This document shows positions 7,543-15,061 of a stretch of DNA of 44,419 nucleotides, one piece after another. Each line of letters begins with the position of its first letter. Within the stretch, counting starts at the first letter, position 1. The notes below the pieces were generated by a model that saw only the letters and a list, made by a program, of their open reading frames with translations, was not told where the DNA came from and did no database searches. The DNA comes from DASXMX01 sp036794395 (GTDB taxonomy: Bacteria > Planctomycetota > Phycisphaerae > Tepidisphaerales > Tepidisphaeraceae): contig DAIRGS010000015.1 in the NCBI GenBank assembly GCA_036794395.1, forward strand, positions 1 to 44,419, given 5' to 3'. A program made the translations under genes and the position numbers.

Positions 7543-9570
7543 ATGAAGTGCAGTCCAATCCGATGGGTCACCCGGACCGTCCTTTCCTTTCTGTTTGGCA
7601 GCATCGCCGCGACTTGTGCGCGGGCGGACGCGACTGCTGCCACGCTCGATGTGGATGTAAACAAGCCCGGTGCCGCCATTCCCAAGACTTTCTACGGTCT
7701 GATGACCGAAGAGATTAACCACAGCTACGACGGCGGTCTTTTCGCCGAGTTGATTCAGAACCGCACATTTCAGGACCCGGCGCGGCGAGGTCGCCCAACC
7801 ACTGTCGAAGCTTTGCCGATCCACTGGTCGCTCACCGGAAACGGCAAAGCCACTCTGGATAAATCGGATCCGGTCAATCCGGCCCTCCCCATCAGTCTTC
7901 GTCTTGAGCTTTCGGGCGTAACCGCCGGCATCGCTAACGATGGCTACTGGGGCATCCCCATCAAGCCCGACACAACTTACAACGCCAGCTTCTACGCCAA
8001 AGGCACGGGTGGATTTGCCGGGCCGGTGACTGCATCACTGGTGCTCGATGAAGGCAACGCCACCGTCGCCAAATCCCAGACACCCGCGATTACCGGCGCA
8101 TGGATGAAATACTCCTTCAAATTCACCACCGCCCACGACGCCCCGACAACCGCCAACGCTCGGTTCGTCCTCTCCGCCACCGGCAACGGCAGCGTCAGTT
8201 TCAGCCTCGTCTCTCTCTTGCCGCCCACCTACCAGAACACGCCCAACGGACTTCGCCCCGACCTGATGAAGCTCATAGCGGACATGCACCCCTCCTTCAT
8301 CCGTTTGCCCGGCGGCAACTACGTCGAAGGCAGCACCTTCGCCACCCGCTTCAACTGGAAGCAGATGATCGGCCCGGCCGACCAGCGCCCCGGTCACATG
8401 GGGTGCTGGGGATACCGCTCGTCTGACGGGTTTGGGCTTCCCGAGTATTTACTGTGGTGCAAGCAGCTTAACGCCGAGCCCGTGCTGGCGGTGTTCGCGG
8501 GATATGTGCTCAATCGCCAGCATGTCGATGCCGGCAGTCCCGAAATGGCTCAGTACACGCAGGAAGCCCTCGAGGAAATCGAATACGTGAGTGGTCCGGG
8601 CGACAGCGAGTGGGGCAAGCGCCGGGCCGCCGATGGTTTTCCCGAGCCCTTCGCTCTCCACTACGTCGAGATCGGCAATGAAGACTGGTTCGACCGTTCC
8701 GGCAGCTACGATGGGCGGTTTACGCAGATGGCCAAGGCGATTCGCGAGAAGTATCCACAGCTCAAGATCATCGCCACCGCGCCCGCCAAAAGCTTCAAGC
8801 CCGATCTCTACGACGATCACTTCTACCGCAATGCCAAGACGCTGATGAACCAGGCCGCCCAGTACGACAAAGTTCCCGATGCGCCGCTGAAGTTTAACGG
8901 CGGCGCTTTCAATGGCCGCCAGCCCGATGGCATCCTCACGTTCGTCGGCGAGTGGGCCACGCAGGAAGGCCGCCCGACACCCAACATGAATGCTGCCCTG
9001 GCCGACGCGGCGTTCGTCATGGGTCTGGAAAAAAACGCCGACACGATCGCGATGGAGTGTTACGCGCCGCTCCTGGTGAATGTTAGCCCGGAGGATACCG
9101 CCAAGGGCTACCCCAAAGCCTGGCAGTGGAACACGAACCTGATTGGGTACGACGCACTGCACAGCTTTGGTTCGCCGAGCTACTACGCACAGGTCATGCT
9201 CGGGCAGAACAGGGGCGATGTCGTGCTTCCCGCGACTCTCGCCATCGCGTCTCCGGCAAAAAAAAGCGATCCAAAATCGGCGTTCGCCACTGCGACGTAC
9301 ATCAACTCCAGTCACATCGTCATTCTCAAAATCGTGAACACCGGTGATGAGGCAATCGACATCGCGATCAACCTTCGCGGCGCGGGCTCGGTTGATAAGA
9401 ATGGAACCGCGGTCATGCTCAGCGGTGATCCCAAGGGCGTGAATACTGCCGACGAGCCGACCAGGTTCTCGCCAAAGGAAGGCAGCCTGACCGATGCCGC
9501 CGCGTCATTCCACCGAACGATTCTGGCCGATTCCTTCACCGTGCTGAAGCTGAACGCCACGCCGCAATGA
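7543..9570 (+). CDS. Alpha-L-arabinofuranosidase, glycoside hydrolase family 51
   Basis: A 675-residue secreted enzyme that releases arabinose from arabinoxylan or arabinan. The frame opens at 7435 with TTG, but ATG 7543 is preferred: GAGGGATC lies just upstream and residues 1-28 form a signal peptide (RTVLSFLFGSIAATCARA). An N-terminal carbohydrate-binding-like beta-sandwich (about residues 30-230) precedes the barrel (FIRLPGGNYVEG). Catalytic residues: acid/base Glu380 in YVEIGNEDWF and nucleophile Glu470 in TFVGEWATQ. The C-terminal beta-domain of GH51 follows. It lies between the ROK and AraC regulators, either of which could control it. Confidence 0.93.
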   Translation: MKCSPIRWVTRTVLSFLFGSIAATCARADATAATLDVDVNKPGAAIPKTFYGLMTEEINHSYDGGLFAELIQNRTFQDPARRGRPTTVEALPIHWSLTGNGKATLDKSDPVNPALPISLRLELSGVTAGIANDGYWGIPIKPDTTYNASFYAKGTGGFAGPVTASLVLDEGNATVAKSQTPAITGAWMKYSFKFTTAHDAPTTANARFVLSATGNGSVSFSLVSLLPPTYQNTPNGLRPDLMKLIADMHPSFIRLPGGNYVEGSTFATRFNWKQMIGPADQRPGHMGCWGYRSSDGFGLPEYLLWCKQLNAEPVLAVFAGYVLNRQHVDAGSPEMAQYTQEALEEIEYVSGPGDSEWGKRRAADGFPEPFALHYVEIGNEDWFDRSGSYDGRFTQMAKAIREKYPQLKIIATAPAKSFKPDLYDDHFYRNAKTLMNQAAQYDKVPDAPLKFNGGAFNGRQPDGILTFVGEWATQEGRPTPNMNAALADAAFVMGLEKNADTIAMECYAPLLVNVSPEDTAKGYPKAWQWNTNLIGYDALHSFGSPSYYAQVMLGQNRGDVVLPATLAIASPAKKSDPKSAFATATYINSSHIVILKIVNTGDEAIDIAINLRGAGSVDKNGTAVMLSGDPKGVNTADEPTRFSPKEGSLTDAAASFHRTILADSFTVLKLNATPQ

Positions 9571-9621
9571 CTTCCGGCTACCAGCCGACCAACTGAAATT
9601 CCGACCCTTCGGGAGGTGCCA

Positions 9622-10503
9622 ATGCCGACCGCGATGGAAAGTGAAAAGCTCGTTGATTTCTTTTCCGCGCAGGTCCGCAGGGCACAGCGGTTTCACCTGG
9701 ATGAGACGCCATTGCCGTCGACGCCTCTGGCAGTGGTCGGCGGCGGGCACGAGTTCTGCACTCCTGACTACGCCATCCGGCGGAAGCACTTCCCGTATTA
9801 CTCGGTGGAGTTCGTCGCCCGCGGCCGCGGTTGGCTTACGCTGGATGGCAAGACGTACCGCCTCGACGCCGCGACCGTCTTCTCATACGGCCCCGGGATT
9901 TCCCACCGCATCACCACCGACTCCCGCGATCCCCTCGAAAAATACTTCCTCGACTTCACCGGCCCCCGCGCCGTTCCGATGCTTGAGGAACGTGGCTTGG
10001 CAGCAGGCAAAGTAGCCCGTGTCTCCTCCCTCAGCGAGGTTCGCGACATCTTCGATACGCTGATTCGCGACGGTCTTCGGGGTACCGGCACATCTTGTAT
10101 GCTCTGTGCGACCCTCTGCGAGTATCTCATGATCAAGTTGGGCGATCTGATCATGCTGCCGGGGGCGCGCCTCTCGCCCGCCGCCGTCACCTTTCAGCGC
10201 TGCCGCCAGTACATCGCCACCCACTTCCACCGACTGCGATCCCTGAAACAGGTCGCCGACGAATGCGGAATCGATCAGGCGTACCTCTGCCGGCTTTTCC
10301 GCCGGTTCGATCACCAGGCCCCGTATCGCTACCTCTTGCGCCTGAAGATGAATTGCGCGGCCGAACAGCTCCGCGACCCCAAAAAGCTCGTGAAGGAAGT
10401 CGCCCTGGGCATCGGCTTCGAAGACCCATTCCATTTCTCTCACGCCTTCAAAATCGTCTTCGGCGTCTCGCCCAACACGTTCCGTCGATTGCCCGCCACG
10501 TAA
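9622..10503 (+). CDS. AraC-family transcriptional regulator
   Basis: A 293-residue regulator. The N-terminal cupin-like sensor domain (SVEFVARGRGWLTLDGKTYRL, GPGISHRI) is followed from about residue 190 by a double helix-turn-helix: LRSLKQVADECGIDQAYLCR, FRRFDHQAPYRYLLRLKM, VKEVALGIGFEDPFHFSHAF, FGVSPNTFRR, the standard AraC signature. The ATG at 9622 is preferred over the GTG at 9616 because GGGAGG lies 5 nt upstream. It sits 51 nt after the GH51 gene and 69 nt before the broken GH39 gene. It probably activates the locus on sensing arabinose, xylose or oligosaccharides. Confidence 0.92.
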   Translation: MPTAMESEKLVDFFSAQVRRAQRFHLDETPLPSTPLAVVGGGHEFCTPDYAIRRKHFPYYSVEFVARGRGWLTLDGKTYRLDAATVFSYGPGISHRITTDSRDPLEKYFLDFTGPRAVPMLEERGLAAGKVARVSSLSEVRDIFDTLIRDGLRGTGTSCMLCATLCEYLMIKLGDLIMLPGARLSPAAVTFQRCRQYIATHFHRLRSLKQVADECGIDQAYLCRLFRRFDHQAPYRYLLRLKMNCAAEQLRDPKKLVKEVALGIGFEDPFHFSHAFKIVFGVSPNTFRRLPAT

Positions 10504-10572
10504 CGCGGACTGTGCAACGTTAGTATTCAAGCGCTGTCGTCCCACGCTTCAATCACTTTGACGGGAGAATCA

Positions 10573-11204
10573 ATGAAGCTAATCGTGCTTGCGTCTGCGT
10601 TGGCATTCTGCTGGACCGCCGCTCTGCCCACGCCGGGACAAACCGCGCCTGCCTCGTACCCTGTGACGATCACTGTTGACGCTTCGAAACCGATAGGTCC
10701 ACTCAAGCCCATCTGGCGTTGGGAGGGCTACGACGAGCCCAATTACACGTACATGCCCAACGGCAAGAAACTCGTCGGCGAGTTCTCCGACGCAGGTGTT
10801 GCGCAAGGTCCGGCTTATTTCCGTGCGCGTTATCTACTGTGCAGCGGCGACGGCGTGGCTCGTCTCAAGTGGGGGTCCACGAACGCCTACACGGAGGACG
10901 CCGCCGGAAACCCAGTCTACGACTGGACGATTCTCGACAGGGTATTGGACACATACATTCGTGCCGGAGCCAAGCCCTACGCGCAGATCGGCATGATGCC
11001 CAAGGCCCTCTCATCTCACCCTGATCCATACGAACCCTCTTGGCGACCCGAGGGCGGAGGCGCCCTCTACACGAAGGCCAAAGTGCTTGTGGTCGAAGAT
11101 GATCCCAGCAGCCTCGAACTCATATAGCGTCTATTGGCGAAAAACGACTTTGAAGTGGCATCGGCGGCGACGGCGGGGGACGCGCTGGTCAAGCTGGTTG
11201 ACCG
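10573..11204 (+). pseudogene. Truncated GH39-like glycosidase fused to a response-regulator fragment
   Basis: ATG 10573 (GGGAGAA upstream) starts a signal peptide (LIVLASALAFCWTAALPTPGQ) and about 165 residues of a GH39-type xylosidase N-terminus: ITVDASKPIGPLKPIWRWEG, YFRARYLL, YDWTILDRVLDTYIRAG, KPYAQIGMMPKAL. Near 11071-11074, after GGGALYT, the frame switches abruptly to the first strand and helix of a two-component receiver domain, KVLVVEDDPSSLELI. An in-frame TAG (11125-11127) interrupts it, and beyond it RLLAKNDFEVASAATAGDAL continues the receiver for about 25 more codons before similarity ends. No catalytic GH39 residues remain. This looks like a deletion or rearrangement junction. 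Confidence 0.75.
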
Positions 11205-11217
11205 GAGCGTAGAAGTG

Positions 11218-11529
11218 TCAGGCGGATCGGTCCTTCGCGTGTTCATCACCGGTCGGCGTTCCCCAAAGCATCAACTTGCCGTAGTCGAAGGTTATGCGGA
11301 TCGGCTTGAGGCCCAACGTGGCGGGTGGCGTGAAATCCCATATGTGGAAGAGATGTAATTTGTCCGGGGATAGGAGCGCGCTGTCGGTCTGAACCCGCCA
11401 CGCCTTTAGAAGACTCTGAACCTGCTCGAAGCTCAGCCAAAGCTCAGGTCTTCCGGTCCCATACCGTCCAATCGTAATCGAGTCGAGTGAGGAACCAAAT
11501 GCGGGTCGTGCGTGATGTAGAAAAGGAAT
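11218..11529 (-). pseudogene. 3' fragment of an unidentified gene
   Basis: A stop-free minus-strand frame of about 100 codons ends at TGA 11220-11218. Its text looks like real protein (RPELWLSFEQVQSLLKAW, LHLFHIWDFTPP, PIRITFDYGKLMLWG), but there is no start before it runs into an in-frame TGA near 11530. I do not recognise the family. It abuts the response-regulator fragment tail to tail, so this spot is a junction of unrelated broken genes. Confidence 0.4.
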
Positions 11530-11983
11530 TCAACCTCGGGCGAAGGTGAAGGTCAAAGGCGTTTCCGGTCAATTGGTCATCGTTCGGCAGCGATCCGCCT
11601 CACGAATGCTTGAGGGAATGCGCGGTGGTGCCGTTCTTTGTCGCTCGACCCGCAGGGTGACAGTCAACCTTGTCGCGTAGCCCGATCGGTCCGTTCGACC
11701 GGTGTTCCAACCGCAAGTCAAGGGAATTCGGAAGACGGCGATTGCGGATCGAAAGTTGAACTAATACTCAAGTGCAGCGTCGCGCGAGGAGGCACCTGTT
11801 GGCCAATACACGTTCTGGTAACCAAATCGTGCAGGGGGCTTTCTTCGAAAACTGGAGCTTGGTACGCCCGCTTCCCACGTCAACATCTGCCCTCTTGCTA
11901 GCGGCTTATAAAGGACGTTATCGGTACCGGTGCAAACCCGGCTTGCCTTCCCAACAAATGTGGACATCGCAACTCCTTCGGCT
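11530..11983. other. Gene-free stretch beside integrase 1
   Basis: No convincing gene on either strand; the short frames have no ribosome site or recognisable motif. It lies between the broken-gene cluster and the 3' end of integrase 1, where an element end or attachment junction could be expected. I see no long inverted or direct repeat in it. Confidence 0.4.
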
Positions 11984-13183
11984 TCATGATGCAGCACTGC
12001 AACATTGCGCCGTGGGTGTCTGAGTGATTCCAAACTCAACCGAATCCGTCATCGCCTCCGGAACCAGAGCCGCGTAGTGCCTTCTGCAAATCTCCGGGCT
12101 GTTCCCCATCAGTGCGGAAATCTTAAACAGCGATTCACCTTTCATGGCGAGCTGGCTTCCGAACGTGTGCCGGAAATCCAAACACCCCCAGGGCAGCTTC
12201 GCCTTCTCATTGAGGGTCCGCAGGTCCGATGAAAAATTGTCGCAGTCCCACCGCTTTCCATCGGGGCTGGGAAAGAGCCATGTTCCGGCTTTGCGTTTGA
12301 GCCGCCACTTGTCGAGGAAATGCCGCAGCCGGGAGCTGATCGGCACCGCGCGATTTCGCTTGGTTTTGGGCTGCCAGCTCTCGCCCTCCATCGTCTTGGC
12401 GCGCACGCGAATGATGCCAAACGTGCCGGCCCCCAAGTCGAGATCATCGAGCGTCAACCAGAGGAGCTCTTCGCGGCGGACCCCCGCGAAGATGAGCGTT
12501 GCGACCATGGCTTGAAGTTGAACGTTTTCCGCCAAGGCATCGAGTTGCTCGTCAATCTGCTTGAGCGTAAGGAAGCGAATCTCCGGCGCTGCTTCCCGGT
12601 ACTTGGTGACGCTGGCGACGGGATTCCTATCACCAGGCATGCGGACCCCGCGCTGTTTCATTGCCCAGGTGAACAGGGCCGAGAGCGTGTCACGCAGCCG
12701 GTTGCCCGTCTTGGGGGCCAGACCCCGGCTGATCATTCGTCCGGAGATGAACGCCGCGATCTGCGCCGTCGTGATCGCTTCGAAGTGGGCGGCCTCGACG
12801 ACGGGCGCCTTGCAACGGCGGTCCTGACCGGGTTTGGGCGGCCGCTTCTTGGTCGCGGCGGACAGCTTGCGACTGGTGACCTTCAGTGCCTCGCAGACGG
12901 GGCCGAACACGTCGCGGAGGTAATAGATGTCGGTCTGCGCGGACTTGGGTGTCTTGGCCGCCCGGATGTGATCGACATACGCGGTGAGCACGTCTGCGAT
13001 AGGCGTCTTGGTCGGCAGCCCGCAGGTAACATCGCCCCGCGCTTGGGCCGCTTCAAACTGGCGGAGCTTGTCCTTGGCGCGTTGGAACGAGTCGGTTTCG
13101 GTGCTGACACGGCGCTGCTGCGTGCCGACGTAAAACTGAATGTAATAGATGGGATTGCCCGGACGCTTCTTGAGACTTGCCAT
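11984..13183 (-). CDS. Tyrosine recombinase/integrase (planctomycete type)
   Basis: A 399-residue site-specific recombinase. The SAM-like core-binding domain (about residues 60-190; PIADVLTAYVDHIRAAK) precedes the catalytic domain: FAGVRREELLWL (first Arg), QPKTKRNRAVPI (beta-hairpin Lys), LDFRHTFGSQLA (second Arg), MGNSPEICRRHYAAL (nucleophile Tyr). The usual His of HxxR is Leu and the box-III His/Trp is Asn, as in the MGNSPE subfamily common in planctomycetes. The ATG at 13183 has GGAGAG upstream. A 12-bp repeat and a tRNA-Met 3' fragment lie 60-195 nt upstream and may be its arm and core sites. Confidence 0.92.
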   Translation of the reverse strand: MASLKKRPGNPIYYIQFYVGTQQRRVSTETDSFQRAKDKLRQFEAAQARGDVTCGLPTKTPIADVLTAYVDHIRAAKTPKSAQTDIYYLRDVFGPVCEALKVTSRKLSAATKKRPPKPGQDRRCKAPVVEAAHFEAITTAQIAAFISGRMISRGLAPKTGNRLRDTLSALFTWAMKQRGVRMPGDRNPVASVTKYREAAPEIRFLTLKQIDEQLDALAENVQLQAMVATLIFAGVRREELLWLTLDDLDLGAGTFGIIRVRAKTMEGESWQPKTKRNRAVPISSRLRHFLDKWRLKRKAGTWLFPSPDGKRWDCDNFSSDLRTLNEKAKLPWGCLDFRHTFGSQLAMKGESLFKISALMGNSPEICRRHYAALVPEAMTDSVEFGITQTPTAQCCSAAS

Positions 13184-13244
13184 GGCCGCTCTCCGGAGGG
13201 AGATGACGTCCTGGTGAATCAGTTCTTCGGCGGCCTTGGGTCCG

Positions 13245-13268
13245 TAGGGTACAGTTTAGGGTACACTT
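13245..13268. repeat. Two tandem 12-bp repeats, possible integrase arm sites
   Basis: TAGGGTACAGTT is followed directly by TAGGGTACACTT (one difference), between the integrase 1 start and the tRNA-Met fragment. Short direct repeats next to an attachment core are typical of integrase arm-type binding sites. The function is inferred from position. Confidence 0.45.
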
Positions 13269-13285
13269 GGCCCAAAAAAGCGCAA

Positions 13286-13316
13286 GAAAAAAGGACTCAC
13301 GTCGGCGTAAGTCCTT
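13286..13316 (-). terminator. Rho-independent terminator downstream of the tRNA-Met fragment
   Basis: Read on the minus strand, AAGGACT (13316-13310) pairs with AGTCCTT (13297-13291) around a 12-nt loop and is followed by a run of T (complement of 13287-13292). It sits 15-40 nt beyond the 3' end of the tRNA-Met fragment, so it is probably that gene's original terminator. Confidence 0.6.
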
Positions 13317-13330
13317 GTCTCTTCGGTAAT

Positions 13331-13377
13331 AGCGGGGGGAGGATTCGAACCTCCGACCTCCGGGTTATGAGCCCGAC
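13331..13377 (-). pseudogene. 3' fragment of initiator tRNA-Met (CAU), probable attachment core
   Basis: The minus strand reads the anticodon arm (GTCGGG-CTCATAA-CCCGGA), variable loop, T arm (GGAGG-TTCGAAT-CCTCC) and 3' acceptor strand (CCCCCGC) of a tRNA with anticodon CAT. Three G:C pairs next to the anticodon loop mark it as the initiator type. The 5' half (acceptor and D arm) is missing: sequence right of 13377 bears no tRNA similarity. Such 3' half-copies are left by integrases that use a tRNA gene as attachment site. Confidence 0.8.
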
Positions 13378-13549
13378 GGGCCTCGAAATTGCCCTTGAAC
13401 TATTAGACACATTGACCTGAATTCCTGGTCGAAACGCGTCATAATCTTTGGAACTCTTAAGCATGACTCGGCAGGAGGGGGGCCAACTTTGAGCTGTAGA
13501 GCAAGCGCGCAGTAGGAAATGTAGGTCACTTCGGAGTTAAGATTTAAGA

Positions 13550-14638
13550 ATGAGCCCAAGCGGCAATGAAAGGCAATCCGAAGCCAGCGCCCCTGAAACA
13601 ACATCCGGATGTCCCGCGCCGGTCGATGTCGAACCATTGGCGCCCACGGAACCCAAGACCCCCTTAATAAAAGCTTTCTATTCCGTCCCGACAAGACTAT
13701 TGGAGGCCGCAATTATCGCGGTGGGGGAGTCCCGCTTTGATCCCGCGCTCATTTCCCTGGAACGAAAACAGGCGGCACTTAGCGGCGATCACTCCAGCCG
13801 GATCGGGCTTCGAGGCGATCGGGCAATTCTTTATCCCCTTCTGGCAGAGGCGCCCGGCGTGGCGGAAGTTCTCGAAGGTGTAACCGAACAAGATCGGGCC
13901 GAGATGGGCTGGCCGCCGTCGTTCGGTCGAAACACCGCGCTCTTGCGCCAGGCCGACAATCAGCTCCGCTGGGTCCACGGCGGGGCCCGGAGTTACAGTG
14001 GCTGGCTGGTCATGAACGCGCAGTTCCAGTCCGACCAGCGTCAATTCTGCTCGGCTTGGCGCGAAGACATTTGCCAGACCAGCGACGATGGGGTTGTAAG
14101 TGGCTCTCCCGAATTTCAATCGACCTGCGCGGCGTTCCTCGACAAGTGGTATCTGGAACGGTGGACGGGCCCATTTCTGCCGGTCCCCATCCGGTTGAGC
14201 ACCGCGAATCTCATGGGTGTGGGTCAACATCGCGCCTATTCACCCTTGGGGGCGTCCTTGTTCATACCCATGATCTGCCCGCTTCCGGACCGGCAGTTTC
14301 TACGCGAGATGCTTGAGGAGGCGATGGGTCGGTTGTCCCCACCGCCGCACCTGAAGGAGTGGATTGACTTGGTACACAGCGCCCACCCCGGCAAGAACTC
14401 GTTGGCCCGCTTCGCGCGGCTCTTCGTTCTACAGCATTACTGGTGGGTCTTGCACTCCCGCCATGCCAGCATTCTGGAAGGCAATAAGGAAAGACTGCGG
14501 AGTGCCTTCGCAGCGTTTTTATTCCCCGGAGTGCCGTCCGGCGAGATCCCCAAGAAGGCCGAAACGGTCCGTAATGATCTGCAGGATATTTCGGATGCGA
14601 TGGGCGGCCCCGACTGGTACCTCCGGCCCCGCCCCTAA
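13550..14638 (+). CDS. Hypothetical protein of a mobile element (362 residues)
   Basis: A soluble-looking protein with no signal peptide or clear membrane segment. Residues 1-40 are polar and Pro-rich; the rest has many Trp and aromatic residues (RWVHGGARSYSGWLVM, FLDKWYLERWTGPFLPVPI, LFVLQHYWWVLHSRHASIL). I recognise no enzyme motif or family. It lies between the tRNA-Met fragment and the excisionase/integrase pair, in the same orientation, so it is probably element cargo. A weak GGAG is about 15 nt before the ATG. A long palindrome begins 8 nt after its stop. Confidence 0.7.
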   Translation: MSPSGNERQSEASAPETTSGCPAPVDVEPLAPTEPKTPLIKAFYSVPTRLLEAAIIAVGESRFDPALISLERKQAALSGDHSSRIGLRGDRAILYPLLAEAPGVAEVLEGVTEQDRAEMGWPPSFGRNTALLRQADNQLRWVHGGARSYSGWLVMNAQFQSDQRQFCSAWREDICQTSDDGVVSGSPEFQSTCAAFLDKWYLERWTGPFLPVPIRLSTANLMGVGQHRAYSPLGASLFIPMICPLPDRQFLREMLEEAMGRLSPPPHLKEWIDLVHSAHPGKNSLARFARLFVLQHYWWVLHSRHASILEGNKERLRSAFAAFLFPGVPSGEIPKKAETVRNDLQDISDAMGGPDWYLRPRP

Positions 14639-14646
14639 CAGTCCGC

Positions 14647-14687
14647 GTGTCCAGGGAAAAAGCTTGTCAAGCCTTTTCCCCGGACAC
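14647..14687. repeat. 41-nt palindrome after the 362-residue ORF
   Basis: GTGTCC (14647-14652) pairs with GGACAC (14682-14687), and inside it GGGAAAA/TTTTCCC and GCTTG/CAAGC pair, giving an almost fully self-complementary 41 nt. No T-run follows on either strand, so a classical terminator is only one option; a recombination or protein-binding site is another. Confidence 0.6.
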
Positions 14688-14740
14688 CTCGCGCGCAGAT
14701 CGGATGATCGTGCGTAGCACCACGCCGGTGCAACAGCACG

Positions 14741-15061
14741 ATGCCCAGGCCGATCAAGCTAAGCCTCGACGAAATCACCCCCGCCTTCGCGGCAGAGCCC
14801 TGGGCAACGCAGTATCCCCCCATCCTGACGCTTCAACAATTTGCCAAGCTCTTCGGGGTTTCAACCCGCACCGCACGAAGCTGGATCAGCGCCGGTGATT
14901 TTGACGGCGCCACCACCCGCGTCGGCAAACATCGTCGGATCTGGCGCGATCGCGCCATTCAAATCGCATTTGGTCGAACAACCACCAAGGCCCGCAACCA
15001 CGATCACCATTCACTCAGTAAGGGAGAACATCCAAATGATGAGGATCATATCGCAGACTGA
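14741..15061 (+). CDS. Excisionase-like helix-turn-helix protein
   Basis: A 106-residue protein with a MerR/excisionase-type helix-turn-helix in the middle: LTLQQFAKLFGVSTRTARSW followed by the wing GKHRRIWRD. The C-terminal 30 residues are polar and probably disordered. Its 3' end overlaps the start of integrase 2 by 26 nt, the usual xis-int arrangement, so it likely binds arm sites and directs excision or controls integrase expression. No clear ribosome site precedes the ATG. Confidence 0.7.
   Translation: MPRPIKLSLDEITPAFAAEPWATQYPPILTLQQFAKLFGVSTRTARSWISAGDFDGATTRVGKHRRIWRDRAIQIAFGRTTTKARNHDHHSLSKGEHPNDEDHIAD

Noticed and set aside
8449..9315. Minus-strand open frame of 288 codons opposite the GH51 gene
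   Set aside because: Shadow of a strongly supported arabinofuranosidase frame. The same reasoning applies to the minus frames at 4000-4959, 1304-2041 and 25613-26284.
12320..13420. Plus-strand open frame of 366 codons opposite integrase 1
   Set aside because: It is the antisense shadow of the clearly identified integrase gene, has Gly/Arg/Leu-rich shadow composition, and runs on through the tRNA fragment.
14841..15035. N-terminal extension of integrase 2 from the upstream ATG
   Set aside because: These codons overlap the excisionase gene in another frame and read as shadow; ATG 15036 has a ribosome site and starts a normal integrase.
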